Positions 39,592-48,160 of a stretch of 64,000 nt of DNA are shown one piece after another. The DNA lies in assembly GCF_001429625.1 (NCBI RefSeq), contig NZ_LMSU01000002.1, positions 1-64,000 on the forward strand. Direction: 5' to 3'. Origin of the DNA: Nocardioides sp. Soil805. Its GTDB lineage: Bacteria > Actinomycetota > Actinomycetes > Propionibacteriales > Nocardioidaceae. The notes below the pieces were generated by a model. The model worked only from the letters and a program-made list of their open reading frames with translations. It was not told where the DNA came from and did not search any database. Positions within the stretch are counted from its first letter, which is position 1, and each line of letters opens with the position of its first letter. The position numbers were made by a program, and so were the translations under genes.

Positions 39592-41135
39592 GCCTGCCCG
39601 TGTCGCGCCGCGGCGACCAGCCCGTCGTACGCCGCAACGAGTGGGACGTCCTGGCGCCCCCGGCCGTCGGGGCGTGGACGCCGACCCGCACCGTGACGGT
39701 GGTCGTCCCGGCGTACAACTCGCACCGCACCCTGCCGCACGTGCTCGCCGGCCTGGCCGCGCAGACCTACCCCGCGCACCTCATGGAGGTGGTGGTCTCC
39801 GACGACGGCAGCACGCCGCCGGTCGAGCTGCCCGCGGTGGTCCCGGACAACACCCGTGTGGTGCGGGTCGCCGAGGGCTGGGGCTGCGCCGGCGCCTGCG
39901 AGGTCGCGGGCCGCGCGAGCGAGGGCGAGCTGCTCTACTTCGTCGACGCCGACATGCTGCTGTGGCCCGACCACCTCGAGGCGCAGCTGCGCTGGCTGCA
40001 CGAGGTCGACTACGCCGTGGTGGCCGGCACCAAGCGCTTCGTCGATCCCGAGCGTCTCCTGGCCCAGGACCCGGCGACCACCCGCCAGCAGGTCGCGTCG
40101 GGCGAGGTCGCGACGCTCTGGGACTGGGAGGAGGCCGAGCCGCACAAGTGGGTCGAGGGGATGTGGCGGCGTACCGACGACCTCACCCAGGCCGGCCCGA
40201 GGGCCTTCCGGTCCTTCGTGGGCGCGACCTTCGCGCTGTCCCGCGACCTGCTCGACGCCGCGGGCGGCTGGGACACCACGCTGCGCCTCGGGGAGGACAT
40301 GGAGCTCGGCCACCGGCTCGGCGAGGCCGGCGGCATCCTGGTCCCCGAGCACGACGCGAGGTCGTGGCACCTCGGCCGCTCGCACGTGATGGAGCGTCGC
40401 GACCAGGTCAACCGCTACAACGACGCGTACCTCGCCAACCTGGTGCCCGGGATGCGACCCAAGCGCAACGCGCACGGCCGCCGCTACGAGACGCCGTACC
40501 TCGAGGTCGTCCTCGAGATGACGGGCGACGCCGACGAGGTGCGCGGCTGCGTCGACGCCGTCCTCGACTCGACCCTCGACGACCTGCGGGTACTGCTGGT
40601 CGGGGACTGGGCGGCGCTGCACGAGGAGCGCATCCACCCGCTGGCCGACCCGCTGCTCGAGACCCGGATCGTGCACCGGACCTACCGCGACGACCAGCGC
40701 GTCGCCCTCGTCGCCGCCGTCCCCGAGGGTCGCACCCGCTCCAGCCTGCGCCTCACCCTCGACTCCGCCGCGCTCGCCCCGACCCCGGGCGCGCTGCTCG
40801 CGCTGGTCGAGGACCTCGAGCGCACCCACGACGGCGCGCTGGTCATCGACGGCGTCGGCCGCCTCGAGCGGGTCGCCGCGGTCACCCGGGCGACCTGGCT
40901 CGGCCTCGGCACCTCCGACGAGGCGCTGGACCGCGTCTACGGCGTACGGCGTGTCCCGGCCGCCGACGCCGGCTTCGTCCCCACCGCCGAGCGCGAGGTC
41001 CCGCGGTACGACGGCAAGCTCAAGAAGCCGGTCCCGTCCGAGCTGGGCGCGACGCCTCCGCCCGAGGGGAACGCCCCGGATGCCACCCCCGAGCCGCCGC
41101 ACCATAAGCGCGGGCTCTGGGGAAGGCTGCGCTGA
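39588..41135 (+). CDS. GT2 glycosyltransferase
   Basis: 515 residues. N-terminal GT2 domain (about 30-290): VTVVVPAYNSHRTLPHVLAGL, VVVSDDGST, YFVDADMLLW (DxD) and RLGEDMELGHRL, with EDxE-like catalytic acid. The C-terminal 200 residues look like a second, degenerate transferase fold (YLEVVLEMTGDADEVRGCV). The end is proline-rich then basic (HHKRGLWGRLR). Last gene of the sulfotransferase operon, so the product is likely a sulfated surface glycan. Confidence 0.88.
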   Translation: MSLPVSRRGDQPVVRRNEWDVLAPPAVGAWTPTRTVTVVVPAYNSHRTLPHVLAGLAAQTYPAHLMEVVVSDDGSTPPVELPAVVPDNTRVVRVAEGWGCAGACEVAGRASEGELLYFVDADMLLWPDHLEAQLRWLHEVDYAVVAGTKRFVDPERLLAQDPATTRQQVASGEVATLWDWEEAEPHKWVEGMWRRTDDLTQAGPRAFRSFVGATFALSRDLLDAAGGWDTTLRLGEDMELGHRLGEAGGILVPEHDARSWHLGRSHVMERRDQVNRYNDAYLANLVPGMRPKRNAHGRRYETPYLEVVLEMTGDADEVRGCVDAVLDSTLDDLRVLLVGDWAALHEERIHPLADPLLETRIVHRTYRDDQRVALVAAVPEGRTRSSLRLTLDSAALAPTPGALLALVEDLERTHDGALVIDGVGRLERVAAVTRATWLGLGTSDEALDRVYGVRRVPAADAGFVPTAEREVPRYDGKLKKPVPSELGATPPPEGNAPDATPEPPHHKRGLWGRLR

Positions 41136-41179
41136 AGACGCGGTTCCCACGGAGGCAACCTGGTCGCCTCGACCTCCGC

Positions 41180-41185
41180 TAGCGT
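41180..41185 (+). promoter_or_regulatory. Leaderless -10 box
   Basis: TAGCGT six bases before the ATG at 41192. Confidence 0.45.
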
Positions 41186-41191
41186 CCGTGC

Positions 41192-41740
41192 ATGGAGATC
41201 CCCTTCGAGCTCAGCGGAGTCGCCGGGCGGGTGCACGTGGACTATCGGCGCAACACCGATCCCGTGATGGTGGGTTGCCCGCCCGACACCGAGGGCTACC
41301 CCGTCTGCACCGCCACCGTCGATCGCCCGTTCCGTGGCTACGACTCGCTCATGGGCTGGGTCCAGCTGGTTCGGTCCGACGACAACGAGAGCGGCGGCGA
41401 ACGCTTCGAGATGGACCCGCTCGCCTTCCTCGGCGACCTGCCTCATCCCTACTGCTGGCTGGGCCTCAACCCCACGCTCTTCGACGCCCCCTCACGGTCG
41501 CCTCGCGTCGACATGGACTGGATGGCCCACAGCTTCCTGTGTGTCCCCGACGACGTGGGCAACGGCCTCGAAGCCCGACTGCTGCTCGGCTTCTCCTGGG
41601 GCTTCGTCGCGCGAGGCGGCGAGATCACGCTCGTCCCGCCGGAGCTACTGGATGGGAGCGCGTGGGACACACACCTCGACACGCTGAGGACGCGACACCC
41701 GGGCTGGCACTTCTCGGCCGGCATGGCCGACCTGGCGTGA
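41192..41740 (+). CDS. Hypothetical protein, 182 residues
   Basis: Soluble, acidic, tryptophan-rich in the middle (PYCWLGLNPTLF, GFSWGFVARGGEITLVPPELL). No family recognised. Codon bias and a clean leaderless start support a real gene. Single transcription unit. Confidence 0.7.
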   Translation: MEIPFELSGVAGRVHVDYRRNTDPVMVGCPPDTEGYPVCTATVDRPFRGYDSLMGWVQLVRSDDNESGGERFEMDPLAFLGDLPHPYCWLGLNPTLFDAPSRSPRVDMDWMAHSFLCVPDDVGNGLEARLLLGFSWGFVARGGEITLVPPELLDGSAWDTHLDTLRTRHPGWHFSAGMADLA

Positions 41741-41843
41741 GCTCGATCGGGGCACCCTCGACATCGGCGGCTGCCGCCTTGGCCCTGTCGGGCGCCGCGA
41801 GAACTCGGTTGTCGTCGGTGGCGGGCGTCGGTAGGAAGGGGCC

Positions 41844-42713
41844 ATGTTGGTGACGCCGGGCGTGGAGTCGTTGGCCGTGGTCATCGAGGAGATGCGCACC
41901 TGGGCGTACGACCCGGACCTGGCTGCGCTGCACGTGGGCGACCTGGGGTGGAACCACCAGTTCGGTGCGCAGGCCCTGGCCGCTGCCCTGCGGGTGTGGC
42001 AGGTCGACGACCGCCTGGCCGCAGTGGGTCTCCTCGACGAGCCCGAGCTCTTGCGTCTCACGGTGGCACCGGGGTTCCGGCACGACGAGGACTTCGTACG
42101 CGACCTCGTGGCCGATCTCGATGCGGACGACGGACGCGTGCTGCCGGCCGGCGAGGTGGCCCTCGAGGCGCGTTTCGGGGGGCCGCTTCACGACCTGCTG
42201 CTGGGCCAGGGGTGGGAGTACGACGAGCCGTGGACGCCCCTCGTGCGCGACCTGTCGGAGGAGGTGCCTGAGCACCACCTGCGCGTCGAGGACGTCGACC
42301 CCGACCGGCTCGACGACCGCCTCGCGGTGCACCAGTCGGCGTTCGACCGCAGCACCTTCACCGCGGAGCGGTGGCGTGCCCTGACGCAGGGACCCGCGTA
42401 CTCCCGCGCCCGGTCGCTGGTGGGGTACGACGAGCAGGACGACGCCGTCGCCATGGTCACGGTGTGGGCGGGCCGGCCGGGCGGACCCGGCGAGCTCGAG
42501 CCCATGGGAGTGGCTCGCGACCACCGGGGACGCGGTCACGGTCGGGCGATCTGCCTCGCCGCCGCCGCGGCCCTCCAGGAGATGGGGTGCTCGCACGCCT
42601 TCGTCAGCACCGCGAGCAGCAACGTGGGTGCCGTGGCGACCTATCGGGCGGCCGGGTACGAGGAGAAGCCCCAGGTGCGCGACCTACGACGATCTGCACC
42701 CCGGTCGACCTGA
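41844..42713 (+). CDS. GNAT acetyltransferase
   Basis: 289 residues. The C-terminal half is a GNAT domain with acetyl-CoA loop GVARDHRGRGHGRAICLAAA and the closing STASSNVGAVATYRAAGYE motif. The N-terminal half looks like a diverged second GNAT fold. Substrate unknown. AGGAAGGGG precedes the ATG. Confidence 0.9.
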   Translation: MLVTPGVESLAVVIEEMRTWAYDPDLAALHVGDLGWNHQFGAQALAAALRVWQVDDRLAAVGLLDEPELLRLTVAPGFRHDEDFVRDLVADLDADDGRVLPAGEVALEARFGGPLHDLLLGQGWEYDEPWTPLVRDLSEEVPEHHLRVEDVDPDRLDDRLAVHQSAFDRSTFTAERWRALTQGPAYSRARSLVGYDEQDDAVAMVTVWAGRPGGPGELEPMGVARDHRGRGHGRAICLAAAAALQEMGCSHAFVSTASSNVGAVATYRAAGYEEKPQVRDLRRSAPRST

Positions 42714-42720
42714 ACGGGTG

Positions 42721-42726
42721 CATCAT
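42721..42726 (+). promoter_or_regulatory. Leaderless -10 box
   Basis: CATCAT six bases before the GTG at 42733. Confidence 0.35.
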
Positions 42727-42732
42727 CCTGAC

Positions 42733-43128
42733 GTGAGGTACCGCCACGTCTGGGCCCGTGTCCTGGAGCACATCGACCATTGGGCCAGCGCCCGGGAGGT
42801 GCCGGGCGGCATCGAGGTCACGTTCGAGCAGTCCCCGGGCGTGGTCCGGACCGTCGAGGTCGTGGTGACGCCACGCGACTGGGACACCTATCTCAGCGTC
42901 ATCTGGGGGACGGATGATCCGCGCGTGACCCCGTTCAAGGACAAGGTGCTCGCGACGCCGGTCGAGATGCGCTACCTCGTCTACGACACCTACGACTGGT
43001 GGCCGTCCCACACGCGTGAGCTGCCGGACGACGACGACCTTCCGCCCGGGCCGGGCGAGTGGGTGGTGACCGACCGTGCCGGCAACGTCATCGACCGCCT
43101 CGCAGACTGGGACGACGTGCAGGACTGA
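42733..43128 (+). CDS. Hypothetical protein, 131 residues
   Basis: GTG start (VRYRHVWARVLEHIDHW). Acidic, tryptophan-rich soluble protein (VIWGTDDPR, YDTYDWWPSHTRELPDDDDLPPGPGEWVV). No known family recognised. Starts 20 bases after the GNAT gene; leaderless box supports the start. Confidence 0.65.
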   Translation: MRYRHVWARVLEHIDHWASAREVPGGIEVTFEQSPGVVRTVEVVVTPRDWDTYLSVIWGTDDPRVTPFKDKVLATPVEMRYLVYDTYDWWPSHTRELPDDDDLPPGPGEWVVTDRAGNVIDRLADWDDVQD

Positions 43129-43220
43129 CGCCCTCGCCGAGACCCACAGGAGCGCACTCACCTGACGCGACGAGTGCGTGGACCTGCCGTCGAGCAGGTG
43201 TCATGGCACGGGGCCTCGGG

Positions 43221-43226
43221 CATGCT
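43221..43226 (+). promoter_or_regulatory. Leaderless -10 box
   Basis: CATGCT six bases before the GTG at 43233. Confidence 0.3.
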
Positions 43227-43232
43227 GCACGG

Positions 43233-43940
43233 GTGAGCGAGGCATGCGACCACGAAGCCATCCTGACGGCAGCCCGCAGTCGGCGGACCGCCCTTCGATC
43301 TCGCGCCATCGACGATGCCTACCGGGATCCCCATACGGAAGAGCTCTTGGCGCAGATGCTCGACGAGTCCGACGACCTCGTCTTCGCCAAGCCCGTCATC
43401 GCTGCTCGCCTCGGTGACTGCGCCGGCGCTCACGGCGACGCCGCTCTCCGGCGAGCCATCCGGGTGTCCGGCCCCGGCAGCCGGGACGTGCGCTGCGCAT
43501 CGCTCCTCGCGCTGGCGAAGCGGATCGGTCCGCTGGCCACGCCGGACCTGGTCGACGGGTTGACCACGCCGGACGGGGTCGTGAAGGACTACGCCGTCCA
43601 TGGTCTCGCCGGAGCCGGCGACGACCGGGCGTTCGAGCAGGTCCTCAGGCACCTGCGCTCCGTCCTCCGGCGCAAGCGCCCATCGCAGTCGCAGGTCGTC
43701 GCAAGTGCGTTGTCGTACCTGGCCCGCCATGTGTCTGATCGAGCTCGCCGGTCCGACCTCGTCGCCTTCGTGCGCAGGCACTGGGATGCCCTCGACCAGG
43801 CTGAGTGGTTCGCGGAGCTCTGGCCCGACGCGGCTCCGGGTGGACCGGACCCCGACGAGGTCCGAGCCCCGAGCGACGCAGCGATCCAGGAGTGGGTCCG
43901 ACGTGGCCTGTTCGGACCGTTGCCCCCACCGCCGCCATGA
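43233..43940 (+). CDS. HEAT-repeat-like hypothetical protein
   Basis: 235 residues from GTG 43233; an ATG at 43203 is the alternative. Paired helices of the form DAALRRAIRVSGPGSRDVRCASLLALAKRIG and DGVVKDYAVHGLAGAGDD resemble HEAT/ARM repeats, usually protein-binding scaffolds. Ends in a proline run (GPLPPPPP). No enzymatic motif. Confidence 0.65.
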   Translation: MSEACDHEAILTAARSRRTALRSRAIDDAYRDPHTEELLAQMLDESDDLVFAKPVIAARLGDCAGAHGDAALRRAIRVSGPGSRDVRCASLLALAKRIGPLATPDLVDGLTTPDGVVKDYAVHGLAGAGDDRAFEQVLRHLRSVLRRKRPSQSQVVASALSYLARHVSDRARRSDLVAFVRRHWDALDQAEWFAELWPDAAPGGPDPDEVRAPSDAAIQEWVRRGLFGPLPPPPP

Positions 43941-43994
43941 TCGGCACGACGCGACTCTCACGACGCGACTCTCATGACACCGGGTCGGTCGCGC

Positions 43995-44861
43995 TCACCC
44001 GAGGACCGAGCGGAGCCGTTCCTCCAGCCGCTGGTTCTCCGGCCCGTCGTCCTCGAAGAAGGCGGCCCGGCCCGGCGGAGGGAGGAACCCGACGACGTCC
44101 ATGACGTCGAAGTACGGCTCGGGCCGACGACCGGTGCGCTCGGTGTACGCGGCGGCGAACAGGTCCGCCGCCGTGTCGCCGTGCACGATCGCCAGGTTGG
44201 TGCAGCAGTGCGCGACGTCCAGCCAGGCCGGCCCGATCGAGGTCTCGACCCAGTCGACGACACCGGTGACGCGGCCCTCGGACAGCAGCACGTTGCGAGG
44301 CTGGAAGTCGCGATGGAGGAAGCGCGGCTCGAACTCAGGGGGAGCGGCGCGCAGGAGCTCGAACGCCGCCAGCCACAGGTCCGGGTCCCTCGCCCAGGGC
44401 GGCACCCGGAACTTCGCCTCCCACGCCCAGGACTGGTAGGCGCGCACGTCGATGGTCGGCTCGACGTCGTGGATGGTGGCGAGCAGGTCGGCCAGCTCGC
44501 CCACGAGGACCTCGTCGAAGCGGTCGACGTCCGTGCACCCCGGCAGCAGGGTCATCAGGTGCGCCGGGACACCGCAGTGGCGGCCCTCGGCATCGAGCGC
44601 CACGGTGCGCGGCGCCGGCACCGGCGTGCTGGCCAGCATCGCCTGGACGTCGCTCTCCCGAGTGGTCAGGCCCGTCCCGTGCGTGCGCCAGGGCTCCCGC
44701 GTCATCAGGCGCAGCACGACCTCGTCCCCGCCCTCGACCGTGAGGGCGAGCATGGTCGAGGTCCAGCCGCCGCTGAGCTCGCGCACGGCCGTGACCGGCC
44801 CGATCACCTCCTGTGCCCACGCAAGGGCAGCCGTCACGTCCAGGTCGTCGGCGGTCAGCAC
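43995..44861 (-). CDS. Aminoglycoside-phosphotransferase-fold kinase
   Basis: 288 residues, GTG start. APH/choline-kinase fold: catalytic HRDFQPRNVLL (Asp and Asn) near residue 198 and metal-binding VVDWVE after it; VLRLMTR holds the ATP lysine region. Such proteins phosphorylate small molecules including antibiotics, homoserine or choline; the substrate here is open. Convergent with the HEAT-like gene. Confidence 0.9.
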   Translation of the reverse strand: MLTADDLDVTAALAWAQEVIGPVTAVRELSGGWTSTMLALTVEGGDEVVLRLMTREPWRTHGTGLTTRESDVQAMLASTPVPAPRTVALDAEGRHCGVPAHLMTLLPGCTDVDRFDEVLVGELADLLATIHDVEPTIDVRAYQSWAWEAKFRVPPWARDPDLWLAAFELLRAAPPEFEPRFLHRDFQPRNVLLSEGRVTGVVDWVETSIGPAWLDVAHCCTNLAIVHGDTAADLFAAAYTERTGRRPEPYFDVMDVVGFLPPPGRAAFFEDDGPENQRLEERLRSVLG

Positions 44862-44939
44862 GCGGACAGTCCACCACTCGGAGGGCGGAGATCGTCGGAC
44901 GTGCCGGCGGGGGCGTCATGGTCGGCGGTCGCTCGACAG

Positions 44940-44945
44940 CACAAT
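44940..44945 (+). promoter_or_regulatory. Leaderless -10 box
   Basis: CACAAT six bases before the ATG at 44952. Confidence 0.35.
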
Positions 44946-44951
44946 GGCTCC

Positions 44952-45512
44952 ATGCTGCGTTCCCGCCTCCACGTCATGGGCGCCAGCGGTGCCGGCACCA
45001 CGACCCTGGCCCGAGCCGTGGCCGACCGATGGGCAGTGCCGCACGCCGACGCCGACGACTACTTCTGGGTGCCGAGCGACCCGCCGTACCAGCAGAGGCG
45101 ACCGGACGCCGAGCGGATCTCGCTCATGGAGCAGGTGTTCGTGCCGCGCGAGGCGTGGGTGCTGTCGGGCTCGATGCTCGGGTGGGGCGACGAGGTCGTG
45201 GCGCGCTGCGACGCGGTCGTCTTCCTGACGCTGGACCCCGACGAGCGGCTGCGTCGACTCGAGGCGCGGGAGCAGTCCCGTCGGGCCGGTCGCGACTTCG
45301 ACGAGGCCGCATGGGCGGACTTCCTGGAGTGGGCCCGGGGGTACGACGACCCGGCGTTCGCGGGCCGCAGCCGTGCGGCACACGAGGAGTGGCTGTCGAG
45401 CCTCGAGTGCCCGGTGCTCCGGCTGGACAGTGCCTCCCCACCGGACGTGCTCCGTGACGCGGTGCTGACGTGGGATCCCGCGGGCGCCGAGGTGCTGCCA
45501 CACCTACATTGA
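44952..45512 (+). CDS. P-loop kinase (adenylate-kinase-like)
   Basis: 186 residues. Walker A GASGAGTTT at residues 10-18 (Thr-Thr in place of Lys-Ser/Thr: GAGTTT lacks the usual P-loop lysine), DADDYFW substrate region, and RLEAREQSRRAGRDF lid. Related to proteins annotated as shikimate/adenylate kinase-like. The missing Lys in GxxGxGKT is notable and may mean altered nucleotide binding; close relatives annotated as small ATPases also have it. Confidence 0.8.
   Translation: MLRSRLHVMGASGAGTTTLARAVADRWAVPHADADDYFWVPSDPPYQQRRPDAERISLMEQVFVPREAWVLSGSMLGWGDEVVARCDAVVFLTLDPDERLRRLEAREQSRRAGRDFDEAAWADFLEWARGYDDPAFAGRSRAAHEEWLSSLECPVLRLDSASPPDVLRDAVLTWDPAGAEVLPHLH
45505..45510 (+). promoter_or_regulatory. 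Leaderless -10 box
   Basis: TACATT six bases before the GTG at 45517; it overlaps the end of the kinase gene. Confidence 0.5.
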
Positions 45513-45516
45513 CGTC

Positions 45517-46050
45517 GTGGACGTCCTTGCCGTGGCCAGTGCCCACATCGACGCAGCGACCCGCGCGGAGCTGCGCCAGCTCTGGGACCGCGCCTTCGGC
45601 GACCGCTTCAGCGACCACGACGCCGATCATGCGTACGGCGGGGTGCACGTGCTGGTCCGCGCCGGCGACCGGCTCGTCGGCCACGCGAGTGCCGTCCCGC
45701 GACGGATCCGGTTCGGGGCGCAGCCGTGGCGCACGGTGGCGTACGTCGAGGCGGTGGCGACCGATCCGGACCGCCAGGGCGAGGGCATCGGTCGGCGCTC
45801 GATGGAGACGCTCCAGGCCGAGATCGCCACGCGCTGGCCGGTGGCGATGCTGTCGACCGGGCGGGCCACCGCCTTCTACGAGGCGCTCGGCTGGGAGAGG
45901 TGGCGCGGTCGCTCGTTCACCGAGACGTCCTCGGGCGTCGTGCCCGACGGCGAGCACGGCGGCCTGATGGTCCTGCGGCGCGAGCTGTCCGTCGTACCGG
46001 ACCTGTCCGTGGACGTGACGTGCGAGGACCGGCCCGGCGACGCCTGGTGA
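45517..46050 (+). CDS. AAC(2')-I-like N-acetyltransferase
   Basis: 177 residues. GNAT fold with features of the chromosomal AAC(2') aminoglycoside acetyltransferases of actinobacteria: YGGVHVLVRAGDRLVGHASAV, VAYVEAVATDPDRQGEGIG (acetyl-CoA loop), ALGWERWRGRSF, and the end CEDRPGDAW, matching the family end C.WR.GD.W. Known members acetylate the 2'-amino group of aminoglycosides; some may act on cell-wall amines. Resistance here is inferred from family only. Confidence 0.85.
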   Translation: MDVLAVASAHIDAATRAELRQLWDRAFGDRFSDHDADHAYGGVHVLVRAGDRLVGHASAVPRRIRFGAQPWRTVAYVEAVATDPDRQGEGIGRRSMETLQAEIATRWPVAMLSTGRATAFYEALGWERWRGRSFTETSSGVVPDGEHGGLMVLRRELSVVPDLSVDVTCEDRPGDAW

Positions 46051-46066
46051 GGGTCAGCACGACGAA

Positions 46067-46131
46067 GGCAGTTCGCGTCCGACCGGGGCGCTCTGAGCGG
46101 GGCGAGGCAGTACGTCGCCGCGAACTGCCTC
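46067..46131. terminator. Alternative hairpins at convergent gene ends
   Basis: GGCAGTTCGCG (46067-46077) can pair with 46119-46129, and GAGGCAGT (46104-46111) can pair with 46124-46131. Two upstream arms compete for one downstream arm. Placement between convergent genes suggests a two-way terminator. Confidence 0.4.
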
Positions 46132-46177
46132 GGTTGTGCGTGGTCGCGGCCCGAGGAGAGGCGAGCGGCGAGGCGGC

Positions 46178-46852
46178 CTACGCCTCCCAGAACCCCTGCA
46201 GGAGCTCGGTCGTCCGCGGGTCGTCCTGCAGGCGGTGCCCGGCACCCGGCACGGTCCGGTGCACGGCACCGAGGGCGGCGAGCGACCGGGCCGTCTCGGC
46301 GTACAGGGGGCTCGAGGGAGCGGTGAGCACGAGGGTGCGCACCGGCAGGCCGACCTCCGGCCGGAGGCCGACACCCCAGGGCGGTGAGAGCTGCCGGAGT
46401 CGGGCGGCGTTGTCCTCGAGGCGCTCGTCCCAGTCCGCGGGTGGCTCGAAGCCCATTCCCTGCGCGAAGAGTCCGAAGAAGTCGCGTCCGGACACGGAGG
46501 GGTCGTCCGCGACCGCGAAGGCGGGGGCCATGTCGGCGACGTGCGCCTCCACGGCCGGCATCCCCCGCGCGAGGTCGAAGCACGCTGGCTCCAGCAGGGC
46601 GAGGGAGAGCACGCGCGCGGGCTCCCGCTGCGCCGCCAGGATCGCCGCGTTGGCGCCGTACGAGTGCGCCACGAGGTGCCCGCCGCCGGTCGAGGACACC
46701 AGGTCCAGGAGACGGTCGGCGTCGCGGGCGGCGTCGTCACCCCGGGGATCGCGACCCAGGAACGACCACCCGCGAGCGGCGTGCGCGGCCTGGAGCGGCC
46801 AGGCCTCGGCGCCGGCCTTCCCGGCACCGTGGACGAAGACGACAGCGGGCAC
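46178..46852 (-). CDS. Alpha/beta hydrolase
   Basis: 224 residues, GTG start. Oxyanion motif FVHGAGKAGAEAWP, nucleophile Ser in LVAHSYGANAA (near 64) and a late His in GAGHRLQDD. Small esterase or lipase-like enzyme, cytoplasmic, substrate unknown. It starts six bases after the stop of the nucleotide-sugar dehydrogenase gene and is probably cotranscribed. Confidence 0.9.
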   Translation of the reverse strand: MPAVVFVHGAGKAGAEAWPLQAAHAARGWSFLGRDPRGDDAARDADRLLDLVSSTGGGHLVAHSYGANAAILAAQREPARVLSLALLEPACFDLARGMPAVEAHVADMAPAFAVADDPSVSGRDFFGLFAQGMGFEPPADWDERLEDNAARLRQLSPPWGVGLRPEVGLPVRTLVLTAPSSPLYAETARSLAALGAVHRTVPGAGHRLQDDPRTTELLQGFWEA

Positions 46853-46858
46853 GGACGA

Positions 46859-48079
46859 TCAGTCCGACCCGAAGAGGTCCCGTGTGTAGACCCGGTCGGC
46901 GACGTCGGCCAGCTCCGGGACCATCCGGTTGGCCACGATCAGGTCGGCCTCCCGCTTGAACGCCTCGAGGTCGGCCATCACCTCCGAGCCGAAGAAGCGA
47001 CCGTCCTCGTCGAGGTGCTCCGCGCCGATCTCGGGCTCGTAGACGACGACCGGGATGCCCTTGGCCTTGATCCGCTTCATGATCCCCTGCACCGAGGACT
47101 CGCGGAAGTTGTCCGACCCGGCCTTCATCAGCAGCCGGTGCACGCCGACGACCCGCGGCCTGCGGTCGATGATGTCGAAGGCGATGAAGTCCTTGCGTGT
47201 GGTGTTGGCGTCCACGATCGCGGTGATCAGCGTCTGCGGGACCTCGGAGTAGTTGGCCAGCAGCTGGCGGGTGTCCTTGGGCAGGCAGTAGCCGCCGTAC
47301 CCGAAGGACGGGTTGTTGTAGTGCGTGCCGATCCGCGGGTCGAGCCCGACGCCGTCGATGATCTGCCGCGACTCGAGCCCGCGCGAGAGCGCGAAGGAGT
47401 CGAGCTCGTTGAAGAACGCCACCCGCATCGCGAGGTAGGTGTTGGCGAAGAGCTTGATCGCCTCCGCCTCGGTCGGCGCGGTGAAGAGCGTCGGTACGTC
47501 GTCCTCGTCCGAGCCCTCGACGAGCAGTGCCGCGAACCGGCGGGCCCGGTCGCTCTCCTCGCCGACCACGATCCGCGCCGGGTGCAGGTTGTCATGCAGG
47601 GCCCGCCCCTCACGGAGGAACTCCGGGCTGAAGATCACGTTGTCGGTGCCGAGCCGCGCACGCACGTCCTCGACGAAGCCGACGGGGATCGTCGACTTGA
47701 TCACCATCGTGGCGTCGGGCGCGTGCCGCAGCACGTCGGCGATGACCGCCTCGACCGAGGCGGTGTTGAAGTAGTTGGTGACCTCGTCGTAGTTGGTCGG
47801 CGTCGAGATGACGACGTATTCCGCGCCGGCGTAGGCCTCGGCGGGGTCTCCCGTGAACGTGAGGTCGAGCTCCTCCTCGGCGAGGAAGCGCTGGATGTCC
47901 TCGTCGTGGATCGGGCTCCTGCCCGCACGCAGGGTCTCGATGCGCGCCTCGTCGAGGTCGAGGCCGACGACCCGGTGGTGGCGGGCGAGGAGGACGGCCA
48001 TGGACAGGCCGACGTACCCGAGTCCGACGACGGCGATCCTGGCGGGTTGTCCGGAGGGTGGCGTGGTCACGCGGCGCAT
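46859..48079 (-). CDS. ugd: UDP-glucose/nucleotide-sugar 6-dehydrogenase
   Basis: 406 residues. NAD-dependent two-step oxidation of UDP-glucose (or UDP-N-acetylmannosamine) to the uronic acid, feeding surface glycans. NAD loop [16 protein letters not shown] near residue 17, [19 protein letters not shown], catalytic Cys in [11 protein letters not shown] and the C-terminal binding region [15 protein letters not shown]. Start uncertain: ATG 48079, or GTG 48070, which has CAGAAT seven bases upstream. The exact sugar cannot be fixed. Confidence 0.93.
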   Translation of the reverse strand: MRRVTTPPSGQPARIAVVGLGYVGLSMAVLLARHHRVVGLDLDEARIETLRAGRSPIHDEDIQRFLAEEELDLTFTGDPAEAYAGAEYVVISTPTNYDEVTNYFNTASVEAVIADVLRHAPDATMVIKSTIPVGFVEDVRARLGTDNVIFSPEFLREGRALHDNLHPARIVVGEESDRARRFAALLVEGSDEDDVPTLFTAPTEAEAIKLFANTYLAMRVAFFNELDSFALSRGLESRQIIDGVGLDPRIGTHYNNPSFGYGGYCLPKDTRQLLANYSEVPQTLITAIVDANTTRKDFIAFDIIDRRPRVVGVHRLLMKAGSDNFRESSVQGIMKRIKAKGIPVVVYEPEIGAEHLDEDGRFFGSEVMADLEAFKREADLIVANRMVPELADVADRVYTRDLFGSD

Positions 48080-48160
48080 TCTGCCCGAGTCCCTGTCCAG
48101 GAACCGTCCGGACGGGCAGGATGCGGGTAGACACGTCACGATCCATGCACGGGGGAACGA

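Noticed and set aside
43203-43232. Earlier ATG start for the HEAT-like protein
   Set aside because: GTG 43233 has a -10-like box at the usual six-base distance; the ATG has only a weak purine stretch. Not excluded.
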